Origin: Mucor racemosus
Taxonomy: Eukaryota > Mucoromycota > Mucoromycetes > Mucorales > Mucoraceae
Assembly: GCA_027405735.1 (NCBI GenBank)
Contig: JAPEHQ010000013.1
Location: 806,001-870,000 of the forward strand
Direction of reading: 5' to 3'
Length of the DNA stretch: 64,000 bases
The notes below the pieces were generated by a model. That model made no database searches. It saw only the letters and a list, made by a program, of their open reading frames with translations, and was not told the origin of the DNA. The position numbers and the translations under genes were made by a program. Positions 11,366 through 23,068 of this stretch are shown in pieces. Position 1 is the stretch's first letter. Every line of letters begins with the position of its first letter.

Positions 11366-13469
11366 ATGGCTCTTTTATTAAAAGGACTTCATTACACCAT
11401 CAGTAATATATCCACCATTATACAGTCCTGTGTATTCTTACTGGGTAGTATCTTGGTTTTGATACCAATTTATCACTTTCTTACAATAGCCGACAAAAGA
11501 ACTCTGAAAAAGTTTTCACAATCTTGTATAAACCTACTAGGTTTATATGATGTGATATCACCATACTCTACAATCATCAATACAAAAGACGATTTCTACT
11601 ACCATACTTCTGTCTTATCTTCCGCTGATGACATTGTGACTTATGAGCTTAATTCACCTATTGATACGCAAGTTTGTCTATTGCCAGAATATTCTAGCGC
11701 TATGGTGGCAGGACTAATCAATACCGGAAATTCATGTTTTTTGAACTCTGTTCTTCAGGTACCTTTTTTTTTTTTTTTAATGGTTTAAAAATACAAAAAT
11801 ATTTAATATATTTTCTCGGTTTAGTCATTATCGTCATTACCAAAGTTACAAATTTATTTAGATCAATTGAGCACAACACATTCAACATCTAAAATACCTG
11901 TTACACAGTCCCTGTTGAAAACCTTACGACTATTATCAGCACCTTCAGACGATACATTTCAGCCTATTGATATTGTTAGAGTATTGAAAAATAATCATCG
12001 AGTAGTCAATCGAGAACAACAAGATGCTCAAGAATTGTATCAATTACTAGTGAGTGAATTAGAAACAGAAACTAGTAAACTAAACAAGAAAGAAGGTTTC
12101 AGAGATATTTTATCATTTGGATCTGCTTCCAAAAACAACATTTCCATGATTGAAAATCCTTTGACAGGTTTAATAGCCTATAGAACTTCTTGTATGCAAT
12201 GTGGATATACTGTGAGTTTATTTTATTAGAAAACATGAATAGGATTTTAACTTTTTTTTATTATTATTACAGTCTGGTATTCCTATGCATTCATTTAACA
12301 ACGTTCAACTCACACTCCCTACAGCTGTAAGTATTTTTTGTATTTGTCATTTGGTAAGATATGCATAATCCTTGCTAACTATCTCCCCTTAAAAAAAATA
12401 GGATATTACAACATTGGATGAATGTTTAAAGCAATTGACTAGCATGGAATATTTAAATGATGTTGAGTGCAGCAAATGCTCCTTGATCAACACTGTACAA
12501 AACCTTGGCACAGAGATTGAATCACTACAACAGCAACCCAATAAGAATGAGAAAATGCAATGTCTAGAAAAAGTAAAGAAAGAAATTGAGCACAGACTTG
12601 AAGTAGGCATCATTGAGCAAGAAGAAGAAAAAGAAAACAACAGTGGTGGCAACAATTTAAAAGGGATGATCAGCAAGTCAATCGGAGTAAAGAGTAAACA
12701 AGGCATGTTTGCTAAACCACCAAAGGTTCTTTGTCTACACTTTGTACGATCTGTTTATTTACCTTCAGGAGACGTGCTTAAAAATACCTGTCAAGTTCAA
12801 TATCCTGAAATACTGGATTTAACTCCTTATTGCACCAATGGCACACTGGAAACTCAACCTTATTTGCCTATATCTACCCCTGACCATGTTTCTAGTGTTA
12901 AATACCGTTTAATGAGTAGTGTTGTTCATTATGGCGATCATTATTCCGGTCATTACATTGCTTATAAACGCCGTTTGTTGGCTGATCATTGTGGTTGTGA
13001 TAAATGTGGACATGATAATACAGATCTCAAGTCGCATGATTCCGAATGGTTTAGAATTTCTGATGATAGAGTTAAGCTGTGTGAAACTGATGATGCATTA
13101 AGAGAAAACCCATTCATGCTTTTATACGAGTTGGTTGAAGAAGAACAAGACACTGTTACTGAGTTGGTTCCTGAATTGATTCACACATTACCAACTCCTA
13201 GCACTGTAACTATGGATCAACAACAACAACAAGCAGCTATGCAAGTCGAAGAACAACATTATTGGCAAGAATCTGAATCAGATCAGGAAGATTTGGAAGA
13301 ATTGTTATCATCCAATGTGCCAGCAGCACCGCCATCATCTCCAATTATGGAGCCATTAACAACATATACCAAAAAACCAAACAGAAGGAATGTAAATAGT
13401 AAGAAGAGACACAGTATTTCTCATCTCAAGTTAAATAATCATCATTCAATCCCTATTCTCACTCAATAA
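11366..13469 (+). CDS. Membrane-anchored ubiquitin-specific protease, USP30-like
   Basis: Exons 11366-11758, 11825-12211, 12273-12326 and 12402-13469 give 633 residues. The first in-frame ATG is 11366; codons upstream are non-ATG. A hydrophobic segment at residues about 20-45 (SCVFLLGSILVLIPIYHFL) predicts an N-terminal membrane anchor. The Cys box GLINTGNSCFLNS puts the nucleophile at C124; QQDAQELYQLL follows; two CxxC pairs (C254/C257 and C301/C304) form the usual USP zinc site; the His box HYSGHYIAYKR has H462, and ISDD (about 499) supplies the third residue. The VVHYGDHYSGH wording and the N-terminal anchor match USP30, a mitochondrial outer-membrane deubiquitinase; yeast Ubp1 and Ubp16 are also membrane-anchored. 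Location on mitochondria is therefore likely but inferred. The C-terminus (about 540-633) is Gln/Ser-rich and ends in basic residues. Confidence 0.9.
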
Positions 13470-13777
13470 TTCTATAATACTTTATATTTTGAAATGTATA
13501 TAAAACATACTTTTTTTTTTCTCACTTGCATAAATACTACATATTAATAACCTAATAAAAAAAGCGCACGCAGCTTCATATAATCCTATATCTATTAAAT
13601 ACACTTTACTTTTAACTGTGGGAATTAAGTAAATAAAAGACTGGGGAACTTCATATGCGAATGATTGTGTAATCTCAATTCCATTCCTTTTGGAGTAAAG
13701 TTATATATTACTTTTGGATTTTTCTCAAACATTAGCTTGATATATCTTTTTATATACCAATAAAACTATTACAAAAT
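13470..13777. other. Short intergenic region between two + strand genes
   Basis: Holds the 3' flank of the deubiquitinase gene and the promoter of the next gene. A TATATA-like run at about 13751-13756 lies about 25 bases before the ATG. Nothing else seen. Confidence 0.4.
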
Positions 13778-14958
13778 ATGCCTGAAGGATTCAAAGTCGA
13801 TGTATCAAAAGCTGCTGGTCATGTTTATCCTGCAGAACCTGTATGTGTTGTACTTATTTAAAGCTATTTTTTTGCACATCATTAATACATGATTTTATAT
13901 TTCTCGCAGGTAGCATGCACGCGTCGTGATTTCTTGTTATATGCTTTATCAGTTGGTGTGCCTGAAGATGACCTTCAATGGCTTTATGAACTCGGTAAAT
14001 TAATAAAGTGCCTACATACAACAGCGATATTGAATTTATTGTAACAGATATTGATTTTGGACCATTACCGACATATCCTCTTTGTCTTTTATTGAAGGGA
14101 GACGATTGGGATGTCAATTCATTTATGGAAAGATGGACATCTGGTGGACCTTTACCAGGTGTACCAAGCTATGATTTCAATAAAATTGTTCATGGAGAGC
14201 AATCTTTTGAGGCATTAAAGCCTTTCCCTGCCGAAGGAGGACGCTTCAAGTCTGTCAAGTCTTGTGTCGGTGTTTATGACAAAGGATCAGGCATGGTTAT
14301 TGATTCAGTTGTGGATCTTTACGGTGAAGAAGATGGTGTACATTATTGTCGTATGGGAACAAAAATGTTTGTGAGAGGATATGGTGGCTGGAACGTAAAT
14401 ATTCAGATCACATATGGGTTTTAAGCATTTGTTTGACTAATCTTAATCCATAGGGTCCCACAGGCCCTAAATCTATCACTTATAATCCTCCTAATCGTGA
14501 ACCTGATGTGATTGATACTTTTAAAACAGCACCAAACCAAGCACTTTTATACCGTTTATCTGGGTATCTATATTATTGATTTTGCATGAAAGTATCGATG
14601 GCTAACGTAATACAATAGTGATTTCAATCCTTTGCATGCAGATGTCCATTTAGCACCTACTGTTGGCTTCCCTAAACCCATTTTACATGGCCTTTGTTCC
14701 TACGGTAAATGTGGTCATGCTGTTCTCAAGCATTTTGGTGGCAATGATCGTACTCGTTTCAAATCAATCAAAGCTAGATTTGCTCAACCTGTATTTCCCG
14801 GTGAAACTGTCGAGGTTTTGATGTGGAAAACAACAAGCAATGATCCCAAGGTCGATGCTGTCACTTTCCAAACTCGTGTCAAGGAGAGAAATGTATTGGT
14901 TTTGACTAATGGCTATGCTACTCTTCATAAAGAAGATGCAAATAATGCTAAATTGTAA
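13778..14958 (+). CDS. Peroxisomal MaoC-type enoyl-CoA hydratase 2
   Basis: Five exons: 13778-13840, 13910-13994, 14048-14394, 14454-14563 and 14619-14958, giving 314 residues. The product has the two-hotdog layout of the hydratase-2 half of the fungal/animal multifunctional beta-oxidation protein. The hydratase-2 signature reads SGDFNPLHADVHLAPTVGF, with the expected catalytic Asp203 and His208. The last three residues are AKL, a canonical type-1 peroxisomal targeting signal. It should hydrate trans-2-enoyl-CoA to 3R-hydroxyacyl-CoA in peroxisomal fatty acid breakdown. Here the domain is a stand-alone protein rather than fused to the short-chain dehydrogenase modules as in Fox2/MFE-2. The start is the first ATG and matches the family N-terminus (conserved FLLYALSVGV follows at about 28-37). 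Confidence 0.9.
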
Positions 14959-15885
14959 TTTGAATAAATATTCTTTGTTATCCTCAAACAAAACTACTCT
15001 ATAGATCAAACGTTGTAAAAAGTACTTTGTTGATATGGACTTGTCAATAATTGAAAGGATCCTAAAAAAAATTACCAACGAAATAAGTCGTTGAGACAAA
15101 AACTATGAATTGTATACCACATACTTCTGGCCAAGAAAGTAACCGATAATGTAAAATTTAATGTCACTGAGTAGCTTTGGTCCATATTATTGCATCTAAG
15201 TAAAGTTAACCATCACTAAACATCTAATAATTAGCATTGAAGTTAACTAATTTAGATTCCTATCATATAATACCTAAATTGAATGCCATCTCATTGGAAC
15301 CATGCTATCAAAGATAAGACTCTATAGTAATAATAGATAATTGCATAAAGATAGTAAGGTATAATACTCGAATAAGAGATGACAAAATACTAAATTAATG
15401 TGGAGTACCCCAAATAAGACATAGAAAGTACATGCTTATCAAGTAGAACAAGTAAGGACTGTTCTGAAAGCATGATTAACCGTTCTTGATCCACCAGATC
15501 AATAACCAAACAGCCCAATATTTATATTCAAAAGTGTAATAAAATCAATGACAATTGCAATACAATTGCCAAATAGTAAATAATCATCAAACGATATAAG
15601 TAGAAAAGTAGATCAACCATTTTATTGCACATTATCCATATTTTAATAAAGAAGGATATCAACAGTATTCTTTAATCGTTTTTTTGCCATCCTTTTACTG
15701 CAAGTATAACGTTCAGTGAAATGTTCAAAGGGCGCAAAACAATCCAAAAATGCATTTTCTGCTGCTCTGGTCAAAGCGATTCATTCTAGAGCATTTTCCG
15801 TAATTTGCGCTGAGATAACCCTTTAGTAAAATTGCAATTTAGACATTCTACGCATTTGGTGAAATGAAAATCATCTTGCGTCTCA
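14959..15885. other. Intergenic, left flank of palindrome A
   Basis: AT-rich, no gene. The outer end of family A fades out somewhere between 15840 and 15900: the right arm and copy A4 keep matching each other beyond this point, so the left arm is truncated or diverged here. Confidence 0.35.
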
Positions 15886-17210
15886 TGAAGACTCAAAAAC
15901 GCGTAAAATTCATTGCTTTTCCTTGAAAACTGGGTCTCATTTTTCATCCCTGCTCTATTTTTTTTTTCATTAAATAACACCAAGAAAAAATTATATGCCA
16001 ATGTACCTGAGATGTTCACCTGTAATCCAAAAACAAGTATCCAAAAATATCCTATTTTTTGCAGGTGGTATTAATTTTTCAGCACTAAGGTTTCAGATTT
16101 TTTACGCGTATTTCACTGCTAAATGGTTGAAAACTTTGAGGCTTCATATCTCCAGAAAAAATTAAGCTATACTTACACTTTTTAATAATAAAACTTACCT
16201 GTTTTAAAGCGCCCTATAACATATTTGAATATAAAAAAATTTTGAGCACCTTTATTTTTTTTCATTTTTTTTTTTGCATTTCTATAGTAGGTTTCAAAAT
16301 ATTGGTTAAATTGAGCAACATTTTTTTTGCATTCATTTCATTAAGCTCGTTCAGCTATCTCGGATCCAATTTAGAGTTTTTCAAAATATTAATTTTTCGT
16401 GGAGATATCCTCAAAAACGTGTACAAAAAGGTACCTCCATTTCTAGCTTCCATTTTTCCCTTATATACCCTTATCCCAAATTCTGAATCTGAAACTTTTT
16501 TTGACAAAAATGTTGTTTTCTCCACAAATAATGCAGCTAAAAGAGTTTGCAATAGCTCGATCGATAGATACTTTTTTTGCGCATTATTTTGCTAAATTAT
16601 ATTTTAAATATGCTTATAAAAAGTGATATGTATCTTCAAAAAACCTCTAAAATTTCAATTGCATTTTGCACAACATTTAATGTGAAATGTTTATCTGAAT
16701 TTTATTTAGATGGATGCAGAATCCAAAACTCTACAAAAGCTATTTAGTATACTAGGTCGACTTACTTTGCAGTTCATGATCAATTAAACGATTTTGTTTT
16801 TTTCATCATTTTTCGTCCATTTTTTAAAATAAATTTTGGAACCCAGTTATCATAAGCTGTAAGCCGTGATATCGACTATTATTTTGATTATCTCGATGAA
16901 AAATCAATATTTTTGGCTGAAACAAAAAATACAGAGTAGCAATCGATTAGATCTATATTGTGAATACAGAAATTAAGCCTTGGATAATGAGTTTTAAGTT
17001 TTACAAAATAATAAACTAATATTTACAACTGCAGAAAACAAAGAAAAAAACCCCATCCTTGTGAATATTGATCCAATTAATCTCCAATTATACATGATGA
17101 TAGATTTACATATATCCAGCATAAAAATTTATATCACTACTCTCACAGATCACTGTGAATTGAGGAAACCATCAGCAAAACATAATATTTCTGTCCAAAA
17201 TAAAACCATG
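15886..17210 (-). repeat. Repeat family A body, copy A1 (left palindrome arm)
   Basis: Reverse-complementary to 18660-20000 and related to copies near 30.7, 39.8 and 61.3 kb. Sense is taken as minus because the attached LTR reads outward on that strand (TATA then AATAAA). A short open frame on the minus strand at 16355-16552 shares wording (SEFGIRVYKGKMEARNGGTF) with all other copies. No reverse transcriptase, integrase or gag motif is visible, so this is a non-autonomous or truncated LTR element. Confidence 0.75.
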
Positions 17211-17754
17211 TGTTGTGTCGTATATTTTCATGTTTGATAAATAATACTTAAAAAAGGATATAATTAAAAGAGAATGAATGAGTAATGAATTATTTCTTCA
17301 ACTGTATAATAAAAACAAGATATTGTTTATTTAGATATAAAAGTATGGCCTTTTATATTGATTTGACATTGAGATCCTGAGATGTAATTCAAAGCATTAT
17401 TGAACTATTAGATCTGTCTGATAGTAATCTATGGATGGAAATGGATCAATCATAATTTAATCGTGCTTGCAAAGTTTATGAGTTGCCTTGTTTCAATGTT
17501 AAGCTAAATATGCTTGGATATTGATTTGATAGCTGTTTGAGTAACTAACCGCTTGGATGAAATTAGTATGGTTTTATAATTGAGGTCCAAGCGTTCTTGG
17601 TAGTTACTGGATTAAACTTGGTACCCTAGGGGTTTCTTATATCCGATATCAAGACTTGCACTTCAATGCATGTCGTAGTCAATAGATTGTAAGACGCGAC
17701 GTATTGATACTGTAGAAGAATGTGATAAATTGTGGTACTTGGTGGCATACAACA
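17211..17754 (-). mobile_element. LTR of family A (copy A1)
   Basis: 544 bp bounded by TGTTG and CAACA, the inverted pentanucleotide ends typical of LTRs. On the minus strand it contains ATATAAAAGG followed by TAAATAAAC, consistent with a promoter and a poly(A) signal. The same unit occurs inverted at 18121-18659 and, interrupted, at 31945-33441. Confidence 0.7.
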
Positions 17755-18120
17755 TAGGTGCACTTTGGTGATGGTTTTCTCAACATACAGTAGGTTGTAG
17801 GCGTTGCCTTTTAAGATTGGCGTGTCAAAGATGCGTTCCTACTTTCATATAAAGTTGGAAGTTATTAGGATCGAAATTCACTGAGACAGGGCTTCGGTTA
17901 TCGATTTTTTACGGTTGTAAAAAAGTAGGTTTCAAATGGTTTTTAAATGGGTTTCGAATGTTTTCGTCCAATATTGAGTCAATGATTTATTGAGACTTTG
18001 TAAATTAAAACCAATGTAAAAAGTATCGTTTATTAGAATAAATTAAATATGGGTTTATATAGTTATTGGGATTGTGTGATAAGATCTAATGGACAGGGGT
18101 CCATTTGATGTGACAATAAA
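17755..18120. other. Spacer between the two head-to-head LTRs
   Basis: 366 bp of unique-looking sequence between the outer ends of two inverted LTRs. It has no open frame of note and no match that I see elsewhere in the window. Confidence 0.5.
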
Positions 18121-18659
18121 TGTTGTACTCCACAGTATGATACGTTATCACCTTCTACAGTATCAATACGTCGCGTCTTACAATCTATTGACTACGACAT
18201 GCATTGAAGTGCAAGTCTTGATATCGGATATAAGAAACCCCTAGGGTACCAAGTTTAATCCAGTAACTACCAAGAACGCTTGGACCTCAATTATAAAACC
18301 ATACTAATTTCATCCAAGCGGTTAGTTACTCAAACAGCTATCAAATCAATATCCAAGCATATTTAGCTTAACATTGAAACAAGGCAACTCATAAACTTTG
18401 CAAGCACGATTAAATTATGATTGATCCATTTCCATCCATAGATTACTATCAGACAGATCTAATAGTTCAATAATGCTTTGAATTACATCTCAGGATCTCA
18501 ATGTCAAATCAATATAAAAGGCCATACTTTTATATCTAAATAAACAATATCTTGTTTTTATTATACAGTTGAAGAAATAATTCATTACTCATTCATTCTC
18601 TTTTAATTATATCCTTTTTTAAGTATTATTTATCAAACATGAAAATATACGACACAACA
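18121..18659 (+). mobile_element. LTR of family A (copy A2)
   Basis: 539 bp from TGTTG to CAACA, inverted copy of 17211-17754 with essentially no differences by eye over most of its length. The TATA-like ATATAAAAGG is at about 18511-18520 and TAAATAAAC at about 18537-18545. The sequence after its 3' end starts CATGG, with TGG two bases in, where a primer binding site would be expected; the match to a tRNA end was not tested. Confidence 0.7.
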
Positions 18660-20135
18660 CATGGTTTTATTTTGGACAGAAATATTATGTTTTGCTGATG
18701 GTTTCCTCAATTCACAGTGATCTGTGAGAGTAGTGATATAAATTTTTATGCTGGATATATGTAAATCTATCATCATGTATAATTGGAGATTAATTGGATC
18801 AATATTCACAAGGATGGGGTTTTTTTCTTTGTTTTCTGCAGTTGTAAATATTAGTTTATTATTTTGTAAAACTTAAAACTCATTATCCAAGGCTTAATTT
18901 CTGTATTCACAATATAGATCTAATTGATTGCTACTCTGTATTTTTTGTTTCAGCCAAAAATATTGATTTTTCATCGAGATAATCAAAATAATAGTCGATA
19001 TCACGGCTTACAGCTTATGATAACTGGGTTCCAAAATTTATTTTAAAAAATGGACGAAAAATGATGAAAAAAACAAAATCGTTTAATTGATCATGAACTG
19101 CAAAGTGAGTCGACCTAGTATACTAAATAGTTTTTGTACAGTTTTGAATTCTGCATTCATTTAAATAAAATTCAGATAAACATTCCACATTAAATGTTGC
19201 GTAAAATGCAATTGAAATTTTAGAGGTTTTTTGAAGATACACATTAATTTTAATAAATAAATTTAACATATAAGTATTTGGAATAATGCACAAAAAAAAT
19301 ATCTATCGATCAAGCTATTGCAAAATCTTTTAGCTACATTTTCCGTAGAGAAAACGAGATTTTTGTTCAAATTTTTTCAGATTCAGAATTTGGGATGAGG
19401 GTATATAAGGGAAAAATGGAAGCTAGAAATGGAAGTACCTTTTTGTACACATTTTTGAGGATATCTCCACGAAAAATTAATATTTTGAAAAACTCTAAAT
19501 TGGGTCCGAGAGAGCTCAATGAGGTTGATGAAATTAATGTAAAAAAAAATGTTGCTCAATTTAACCAATATTTTGAAACCTACTATAGAAATGTCAAAAA
19601 AAAATGAAAAAAAATAAAGGTGCTCAGAATTTTTTTATTTTTAAATATGTTATAGGGCACTTTAAAACAGGTAAGTTTCATTATTAAAAAGTATTAGTAT
19701 AGCTTAATTTTTTCTGGAGATATGAAGCCTCAAAGTTTTCAACCATTTAGCAGTGAAATACGCGTAAAAAATCTGAAACCTTAGTGCTGAAAAATTAATA
19801 CCACCTGCAAAAAGTAGGATATTTTTGGATACTTGTTTTTGGATTACAGGTGAACATCTCAGGTACATTGGCATATAATTTTTTCTTGGTGTTATTTAAT
19901 GAAAAAAAAAATAGAACAGGGATGAAAAATGAGACCCAGTTTTCAAGGAAAAAGTAGTGAATTTTACGCGTTTTTGAGTCTTTCGTGAGATATAAAATAA
20001 ATTTAGAAATAGGTAGCATAATACGATCAATTCATGTCTGTTTAGTAGTGTCTAAAGTATATCCTAAAAATGTTTATTATGAGGTTAGTTATAGAAAGAA
20101 GGCATACTCCGATTTTGAAGATTGAAACTATGAAT
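18660..20135 (+). repeat. Repeat family A body, copy A2 (right palindrome arm)
   Basis: Follows the plus-oriented LTR. It is the longest body copy: its far end still matches copy A4 (39.79 kb) through a stretch ending near 20135. It carries the shared short frame at 19395-19607 on the sense strand. Confidence 0.7.
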
Positions 20136-20982
20136 TTTTTTTATTGATTAATTAATTAAATAATAAATATTGAAACAAATGGACTGAAAGTTTTAAAATA
20201 TATACGACAGTTGTATCTGTACCCAGGATTATGATTTTAGCACCCCATTGATTTGTGGTTAAATCGTAGGAATAAACCACGCCATTTTTTAAAGGGGGTT
20301 TTGTCGCTTTATAAGCTATTTCAAATAGCATTGGTATCGAGCCAGTTTTGCCAGCCAAATTTACTAGTACAAGTTCGGCTCGACAACACCCCCAATTTCG
20401 AATTAGAAATAGTGCTGAACCACCCAAAACCAGCATGTGGTAATGACGACTACCGAAATTAATAAGTAAACGTCGTCCTATATGCATAATCAAAGTTGTA
20501 CTGCAATATATTTTACGTCCATTTTTTTTTTAAAAGCTTTAATACCCAAAACTATTTAAGCAACTATGCGTGAAAAGATCAGAAAATTATAAACTTTATT
20601 TTTTAATAGAATTTATTCTATCAGATGGCGGGTATGATGTATCATTATTCCACAAAAATGCAGCTGCTAGAATAAAGTGAAATTGTGTAAATAAAAGCTA
20701 AATATCTTCAAGTACTACCAGTAATGCTACTGAGGATCTTTACCACATTAACATAGTCTAAATATACACTCCTTTTCTGGAATTAGCACCATTCTCTAGA
20801 GATATAATGTTACTTTTCAAACAAATAATATTCAAACAATCTAGACATGTAATAAAAGATATACTGTTGTATGAACTGACTCTAAGATTTTTAAATTGTT
20901 CCCTATAAATCCGATATTATGCTATGCAAAGTTGTAAAACCCATATTGTATCAGACATAATTTATTATTTAGATTTATATAT
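20136..20982. other. Intergenic with a degenerate mobile-element-like stretch
   Basis: The segment 20320-20390 shares TTTTGCCAGCCAAATTT and the following CTCGACAACA-type sequence with 53545-53590. Wording of this kind resembles terminal repeats of Tc1/pogo-like DNA transposons, which I cannot confirm. A minus-strand frame of 113 codons covers 20152-20493 and includes VVYSYDLTTNQWG, which is Kelch-like; it may be a chance or a gene relic. The last 100 bases are the 3' flank of the dehydrogenase gene. Confidence 0.3.
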
Positions 20983-22091
20983 TTATTCAGGACGACGATA
21001 AACTGTCTTTGAATCGGCTTGATTAACAGGGAAAACTATTTGTATGTAAGATAAATAAACGGTTCATACTTTTACAAGCCCAAAAATAATAATAATAATA
21101 AAAACTTACCAAGCATATCAGCAATGTTAACATGTGCAGGACGACCAGCAGTGAAAACAATGAGTTCGGCTAAAATAAACAAAAAAACCAATTAAAAAAA
21201 TCTCCTAATTTCCTTGATCTGTCTCTTTCTTCATTACCAATATCATCAGCAACCAAAGGTTGCAAACCCTTATAAACACTATCAGCCTTTTCCTTATCAC
21301 CACGGAAACGAATTGTAGAGAATTCAGTATTAACCAAACCAGGACAGATCTGACTAACACGAATGGGAGTATCTACCAACTCGATAGCCAAAGCCTTAGT
21401 GATGGCATCTACAGCAAACTTGGTAGCTGTTAAATAATAACAACAATGTGTGAGAAAAAAATAAATATCTCGGTTTTACAACAAATACGAATGCTTACCA
21501 CAATAAATACTGCCTCCAGCATAAGCTTGCTTTCCAGCAACAGAACCAATATTAATAACATGCCCAGCACCACGTTCCTTCATGCGAGGAACAACGGCTT
21601 GAGTCAAAAAGACAAGACCCTTGACATTAGTGGCCAACATTTGATCGACAACAGATTCTTCAACATCGACTAAGGGATCAGTACCAACGACCATACCAGC
21701 ATTGTTCAATAAGACATCGATATCCTTGACTTCTGTAGGTAAATCAGCGATAACAGAATCAATTTGTTTCTTTTCACGCACGTCAAGTTGAACAGCGTGG
21801 ACATAGATTTTGGGATGAGATTTTAAAAGATCTGATTTGAGTTGTTCGAGTTTTTCCAAACGACGAGCGGTCAAGACCTAATTCTATGGGTTAATTCTTT
21901 TGTTTGTTCGTGTGTATATATTTTGATTTACCAAATTACTGCCTTCTTGAGCGAATTGACGGGCAGTTGCTTCGCCAATACCAGATGAAGCGCCTGTACT
22001 GTAGCATGATAGAAACTGTGAGTGCCATTTGATAATTGGATGGTAAATTTCATACTTACATAAAAATAGTTTTTCCTTCAAGTCTACCCAT
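20983..22091 (-). CDS. NADP-dependent 3-hydroxy acid dehydrogenase, SDR family (YMR226C-like)
   Basis: Six exons on the minus strand: 22091-22060, 21998-21932, 21877-21499, 21426-21238, 21169-21110 and 21035-20983; introns 54-74 nt. The product is 259 residues. The Rossmann motif TGASSGIG is at 12-19, NNAG at 91-94, and the catalytic triad is S145, Y158 and K162 (YCATK). The GSIYC-ATKFAV block and the RFRGDKEKADSVYKG block with PLVADDIAEL and the terminal FPVNQ follow the yeast YMR226C/bacterial YdfG family closely. Members oxidise L-allo-threonine, L-serine and other 3-hydroxy acids with NADP in the cytosol. The start ATG sits at the usual place, nine residues before the first strand. Family assignment is secure, substrate is inferred. 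Confidence 0.92.
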
Positions 22092-22313
22092 GTTGTATCT
22101 ATTTTATTTGTAAAGAGAAAAGAGATGCGAAAAAAAGATATTCCATCATTTTTCGTGGTATGTTCGTCAGTCATTTATCTCAATCTAGGGTTGTACAAAA
22201 AAAAAAAAACTGGCAAAAAGTTGACCACAGCATTTTGAGTCTTAACGGAGAAAAGTTTATTTATACAATTATAACAAATAAGGGGGGGGGGTATAGCATA
22301 TATTAGTAGTAGT

Positions 22314-23068
22314 TTACAAGCATGGATATGGTACAGAACATGATTTTTTTATGGATTGAATATAGTTTTGATACATGGTTGGCAATGTTTTTTCAATGGA
22401 TTGCATAACATTAGTTGATATAGTATGAGGATCAGTTTTACGTAAAATTGCATCTATATAATATTGAGCAAGGCTCAAATGATATTCTGACAGAGAAGCA
22501 GGAGATTTGAGCGTATTCTCTGTTTGCTCGAATTCAGCGTCTTGAATTTCCTGCTGATTTAACACTGCAACGCATTCATTTGGTGATAAATCCTTTAATG
22601 CGACAATTGACAAGTCTTCGTCTTCATCATCTTTATACGTTGTTAAATAATCAACATCTTGATTTTCTATTTGAGCAGGTGGAGGAGTAGTCAATGGAGT
22701 GGGAGCTGTATGATTAATATCAATAATTGGTGAATTGATTGTACTGCATGGGAAAGAATTGTCATCCAATTCTTCTCTAAAATACGCAGTATTGATGCTA
22801 CCATTGGATTTGACAGATAAAGGAGGTGAAACCTAGATTAAGGATTAATTGCATAATTCGTTAAACAAAAATGCCCTGTTATATTTACCTCTTTTAAAGA
22901 TTGATTTAAATTTGGATTTTGTTGTAGTAATGCATCTAGCGCAATTTCCTTTTGTTGCTCATTTTGATTTGATGGATGATAAAAGCCTAAATTGCCATCC
23001 CAACGTTCATCTAATTCATCTTCAGGCGTCATGTTATTATTTGTGCTGTTTGTATTATAAAAGTGCAT
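22314..23068 (-). CDS. Unknown acidic protein, 232 residues
   Basis: Two exons, 23068-22889 and 22832-22314, with a 56-nt GTAAAT...TAG intron. The first ATG is 23068; the open frame upstream begins with a non-ATG codon. The N-terminus is Asn-rich (residues 5-13), then comes a Glu/Asp-rich, Gln-rich region, a Pro/Thr-rich linker (about 105-120), an acidic DDEDED cluster, and a C-terminal helical part with Tyr and Ile residues ending in PYPCL. No domain was recognised. It lies 222 bp downstream of the dehydrogenase start and is transcribed the same way. The start codon region is followed on the other side by the divergent subtilase gene, so the 618-bp gap between them is a shared promoter region. 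Confidence 0.65.

Noticed and set aside
16242..16595. 117-codon plus-strand frame in copy A1
   Set aside because: It is antisense to the inferred LTR-element direction and is not kept open over its length in the other copies.
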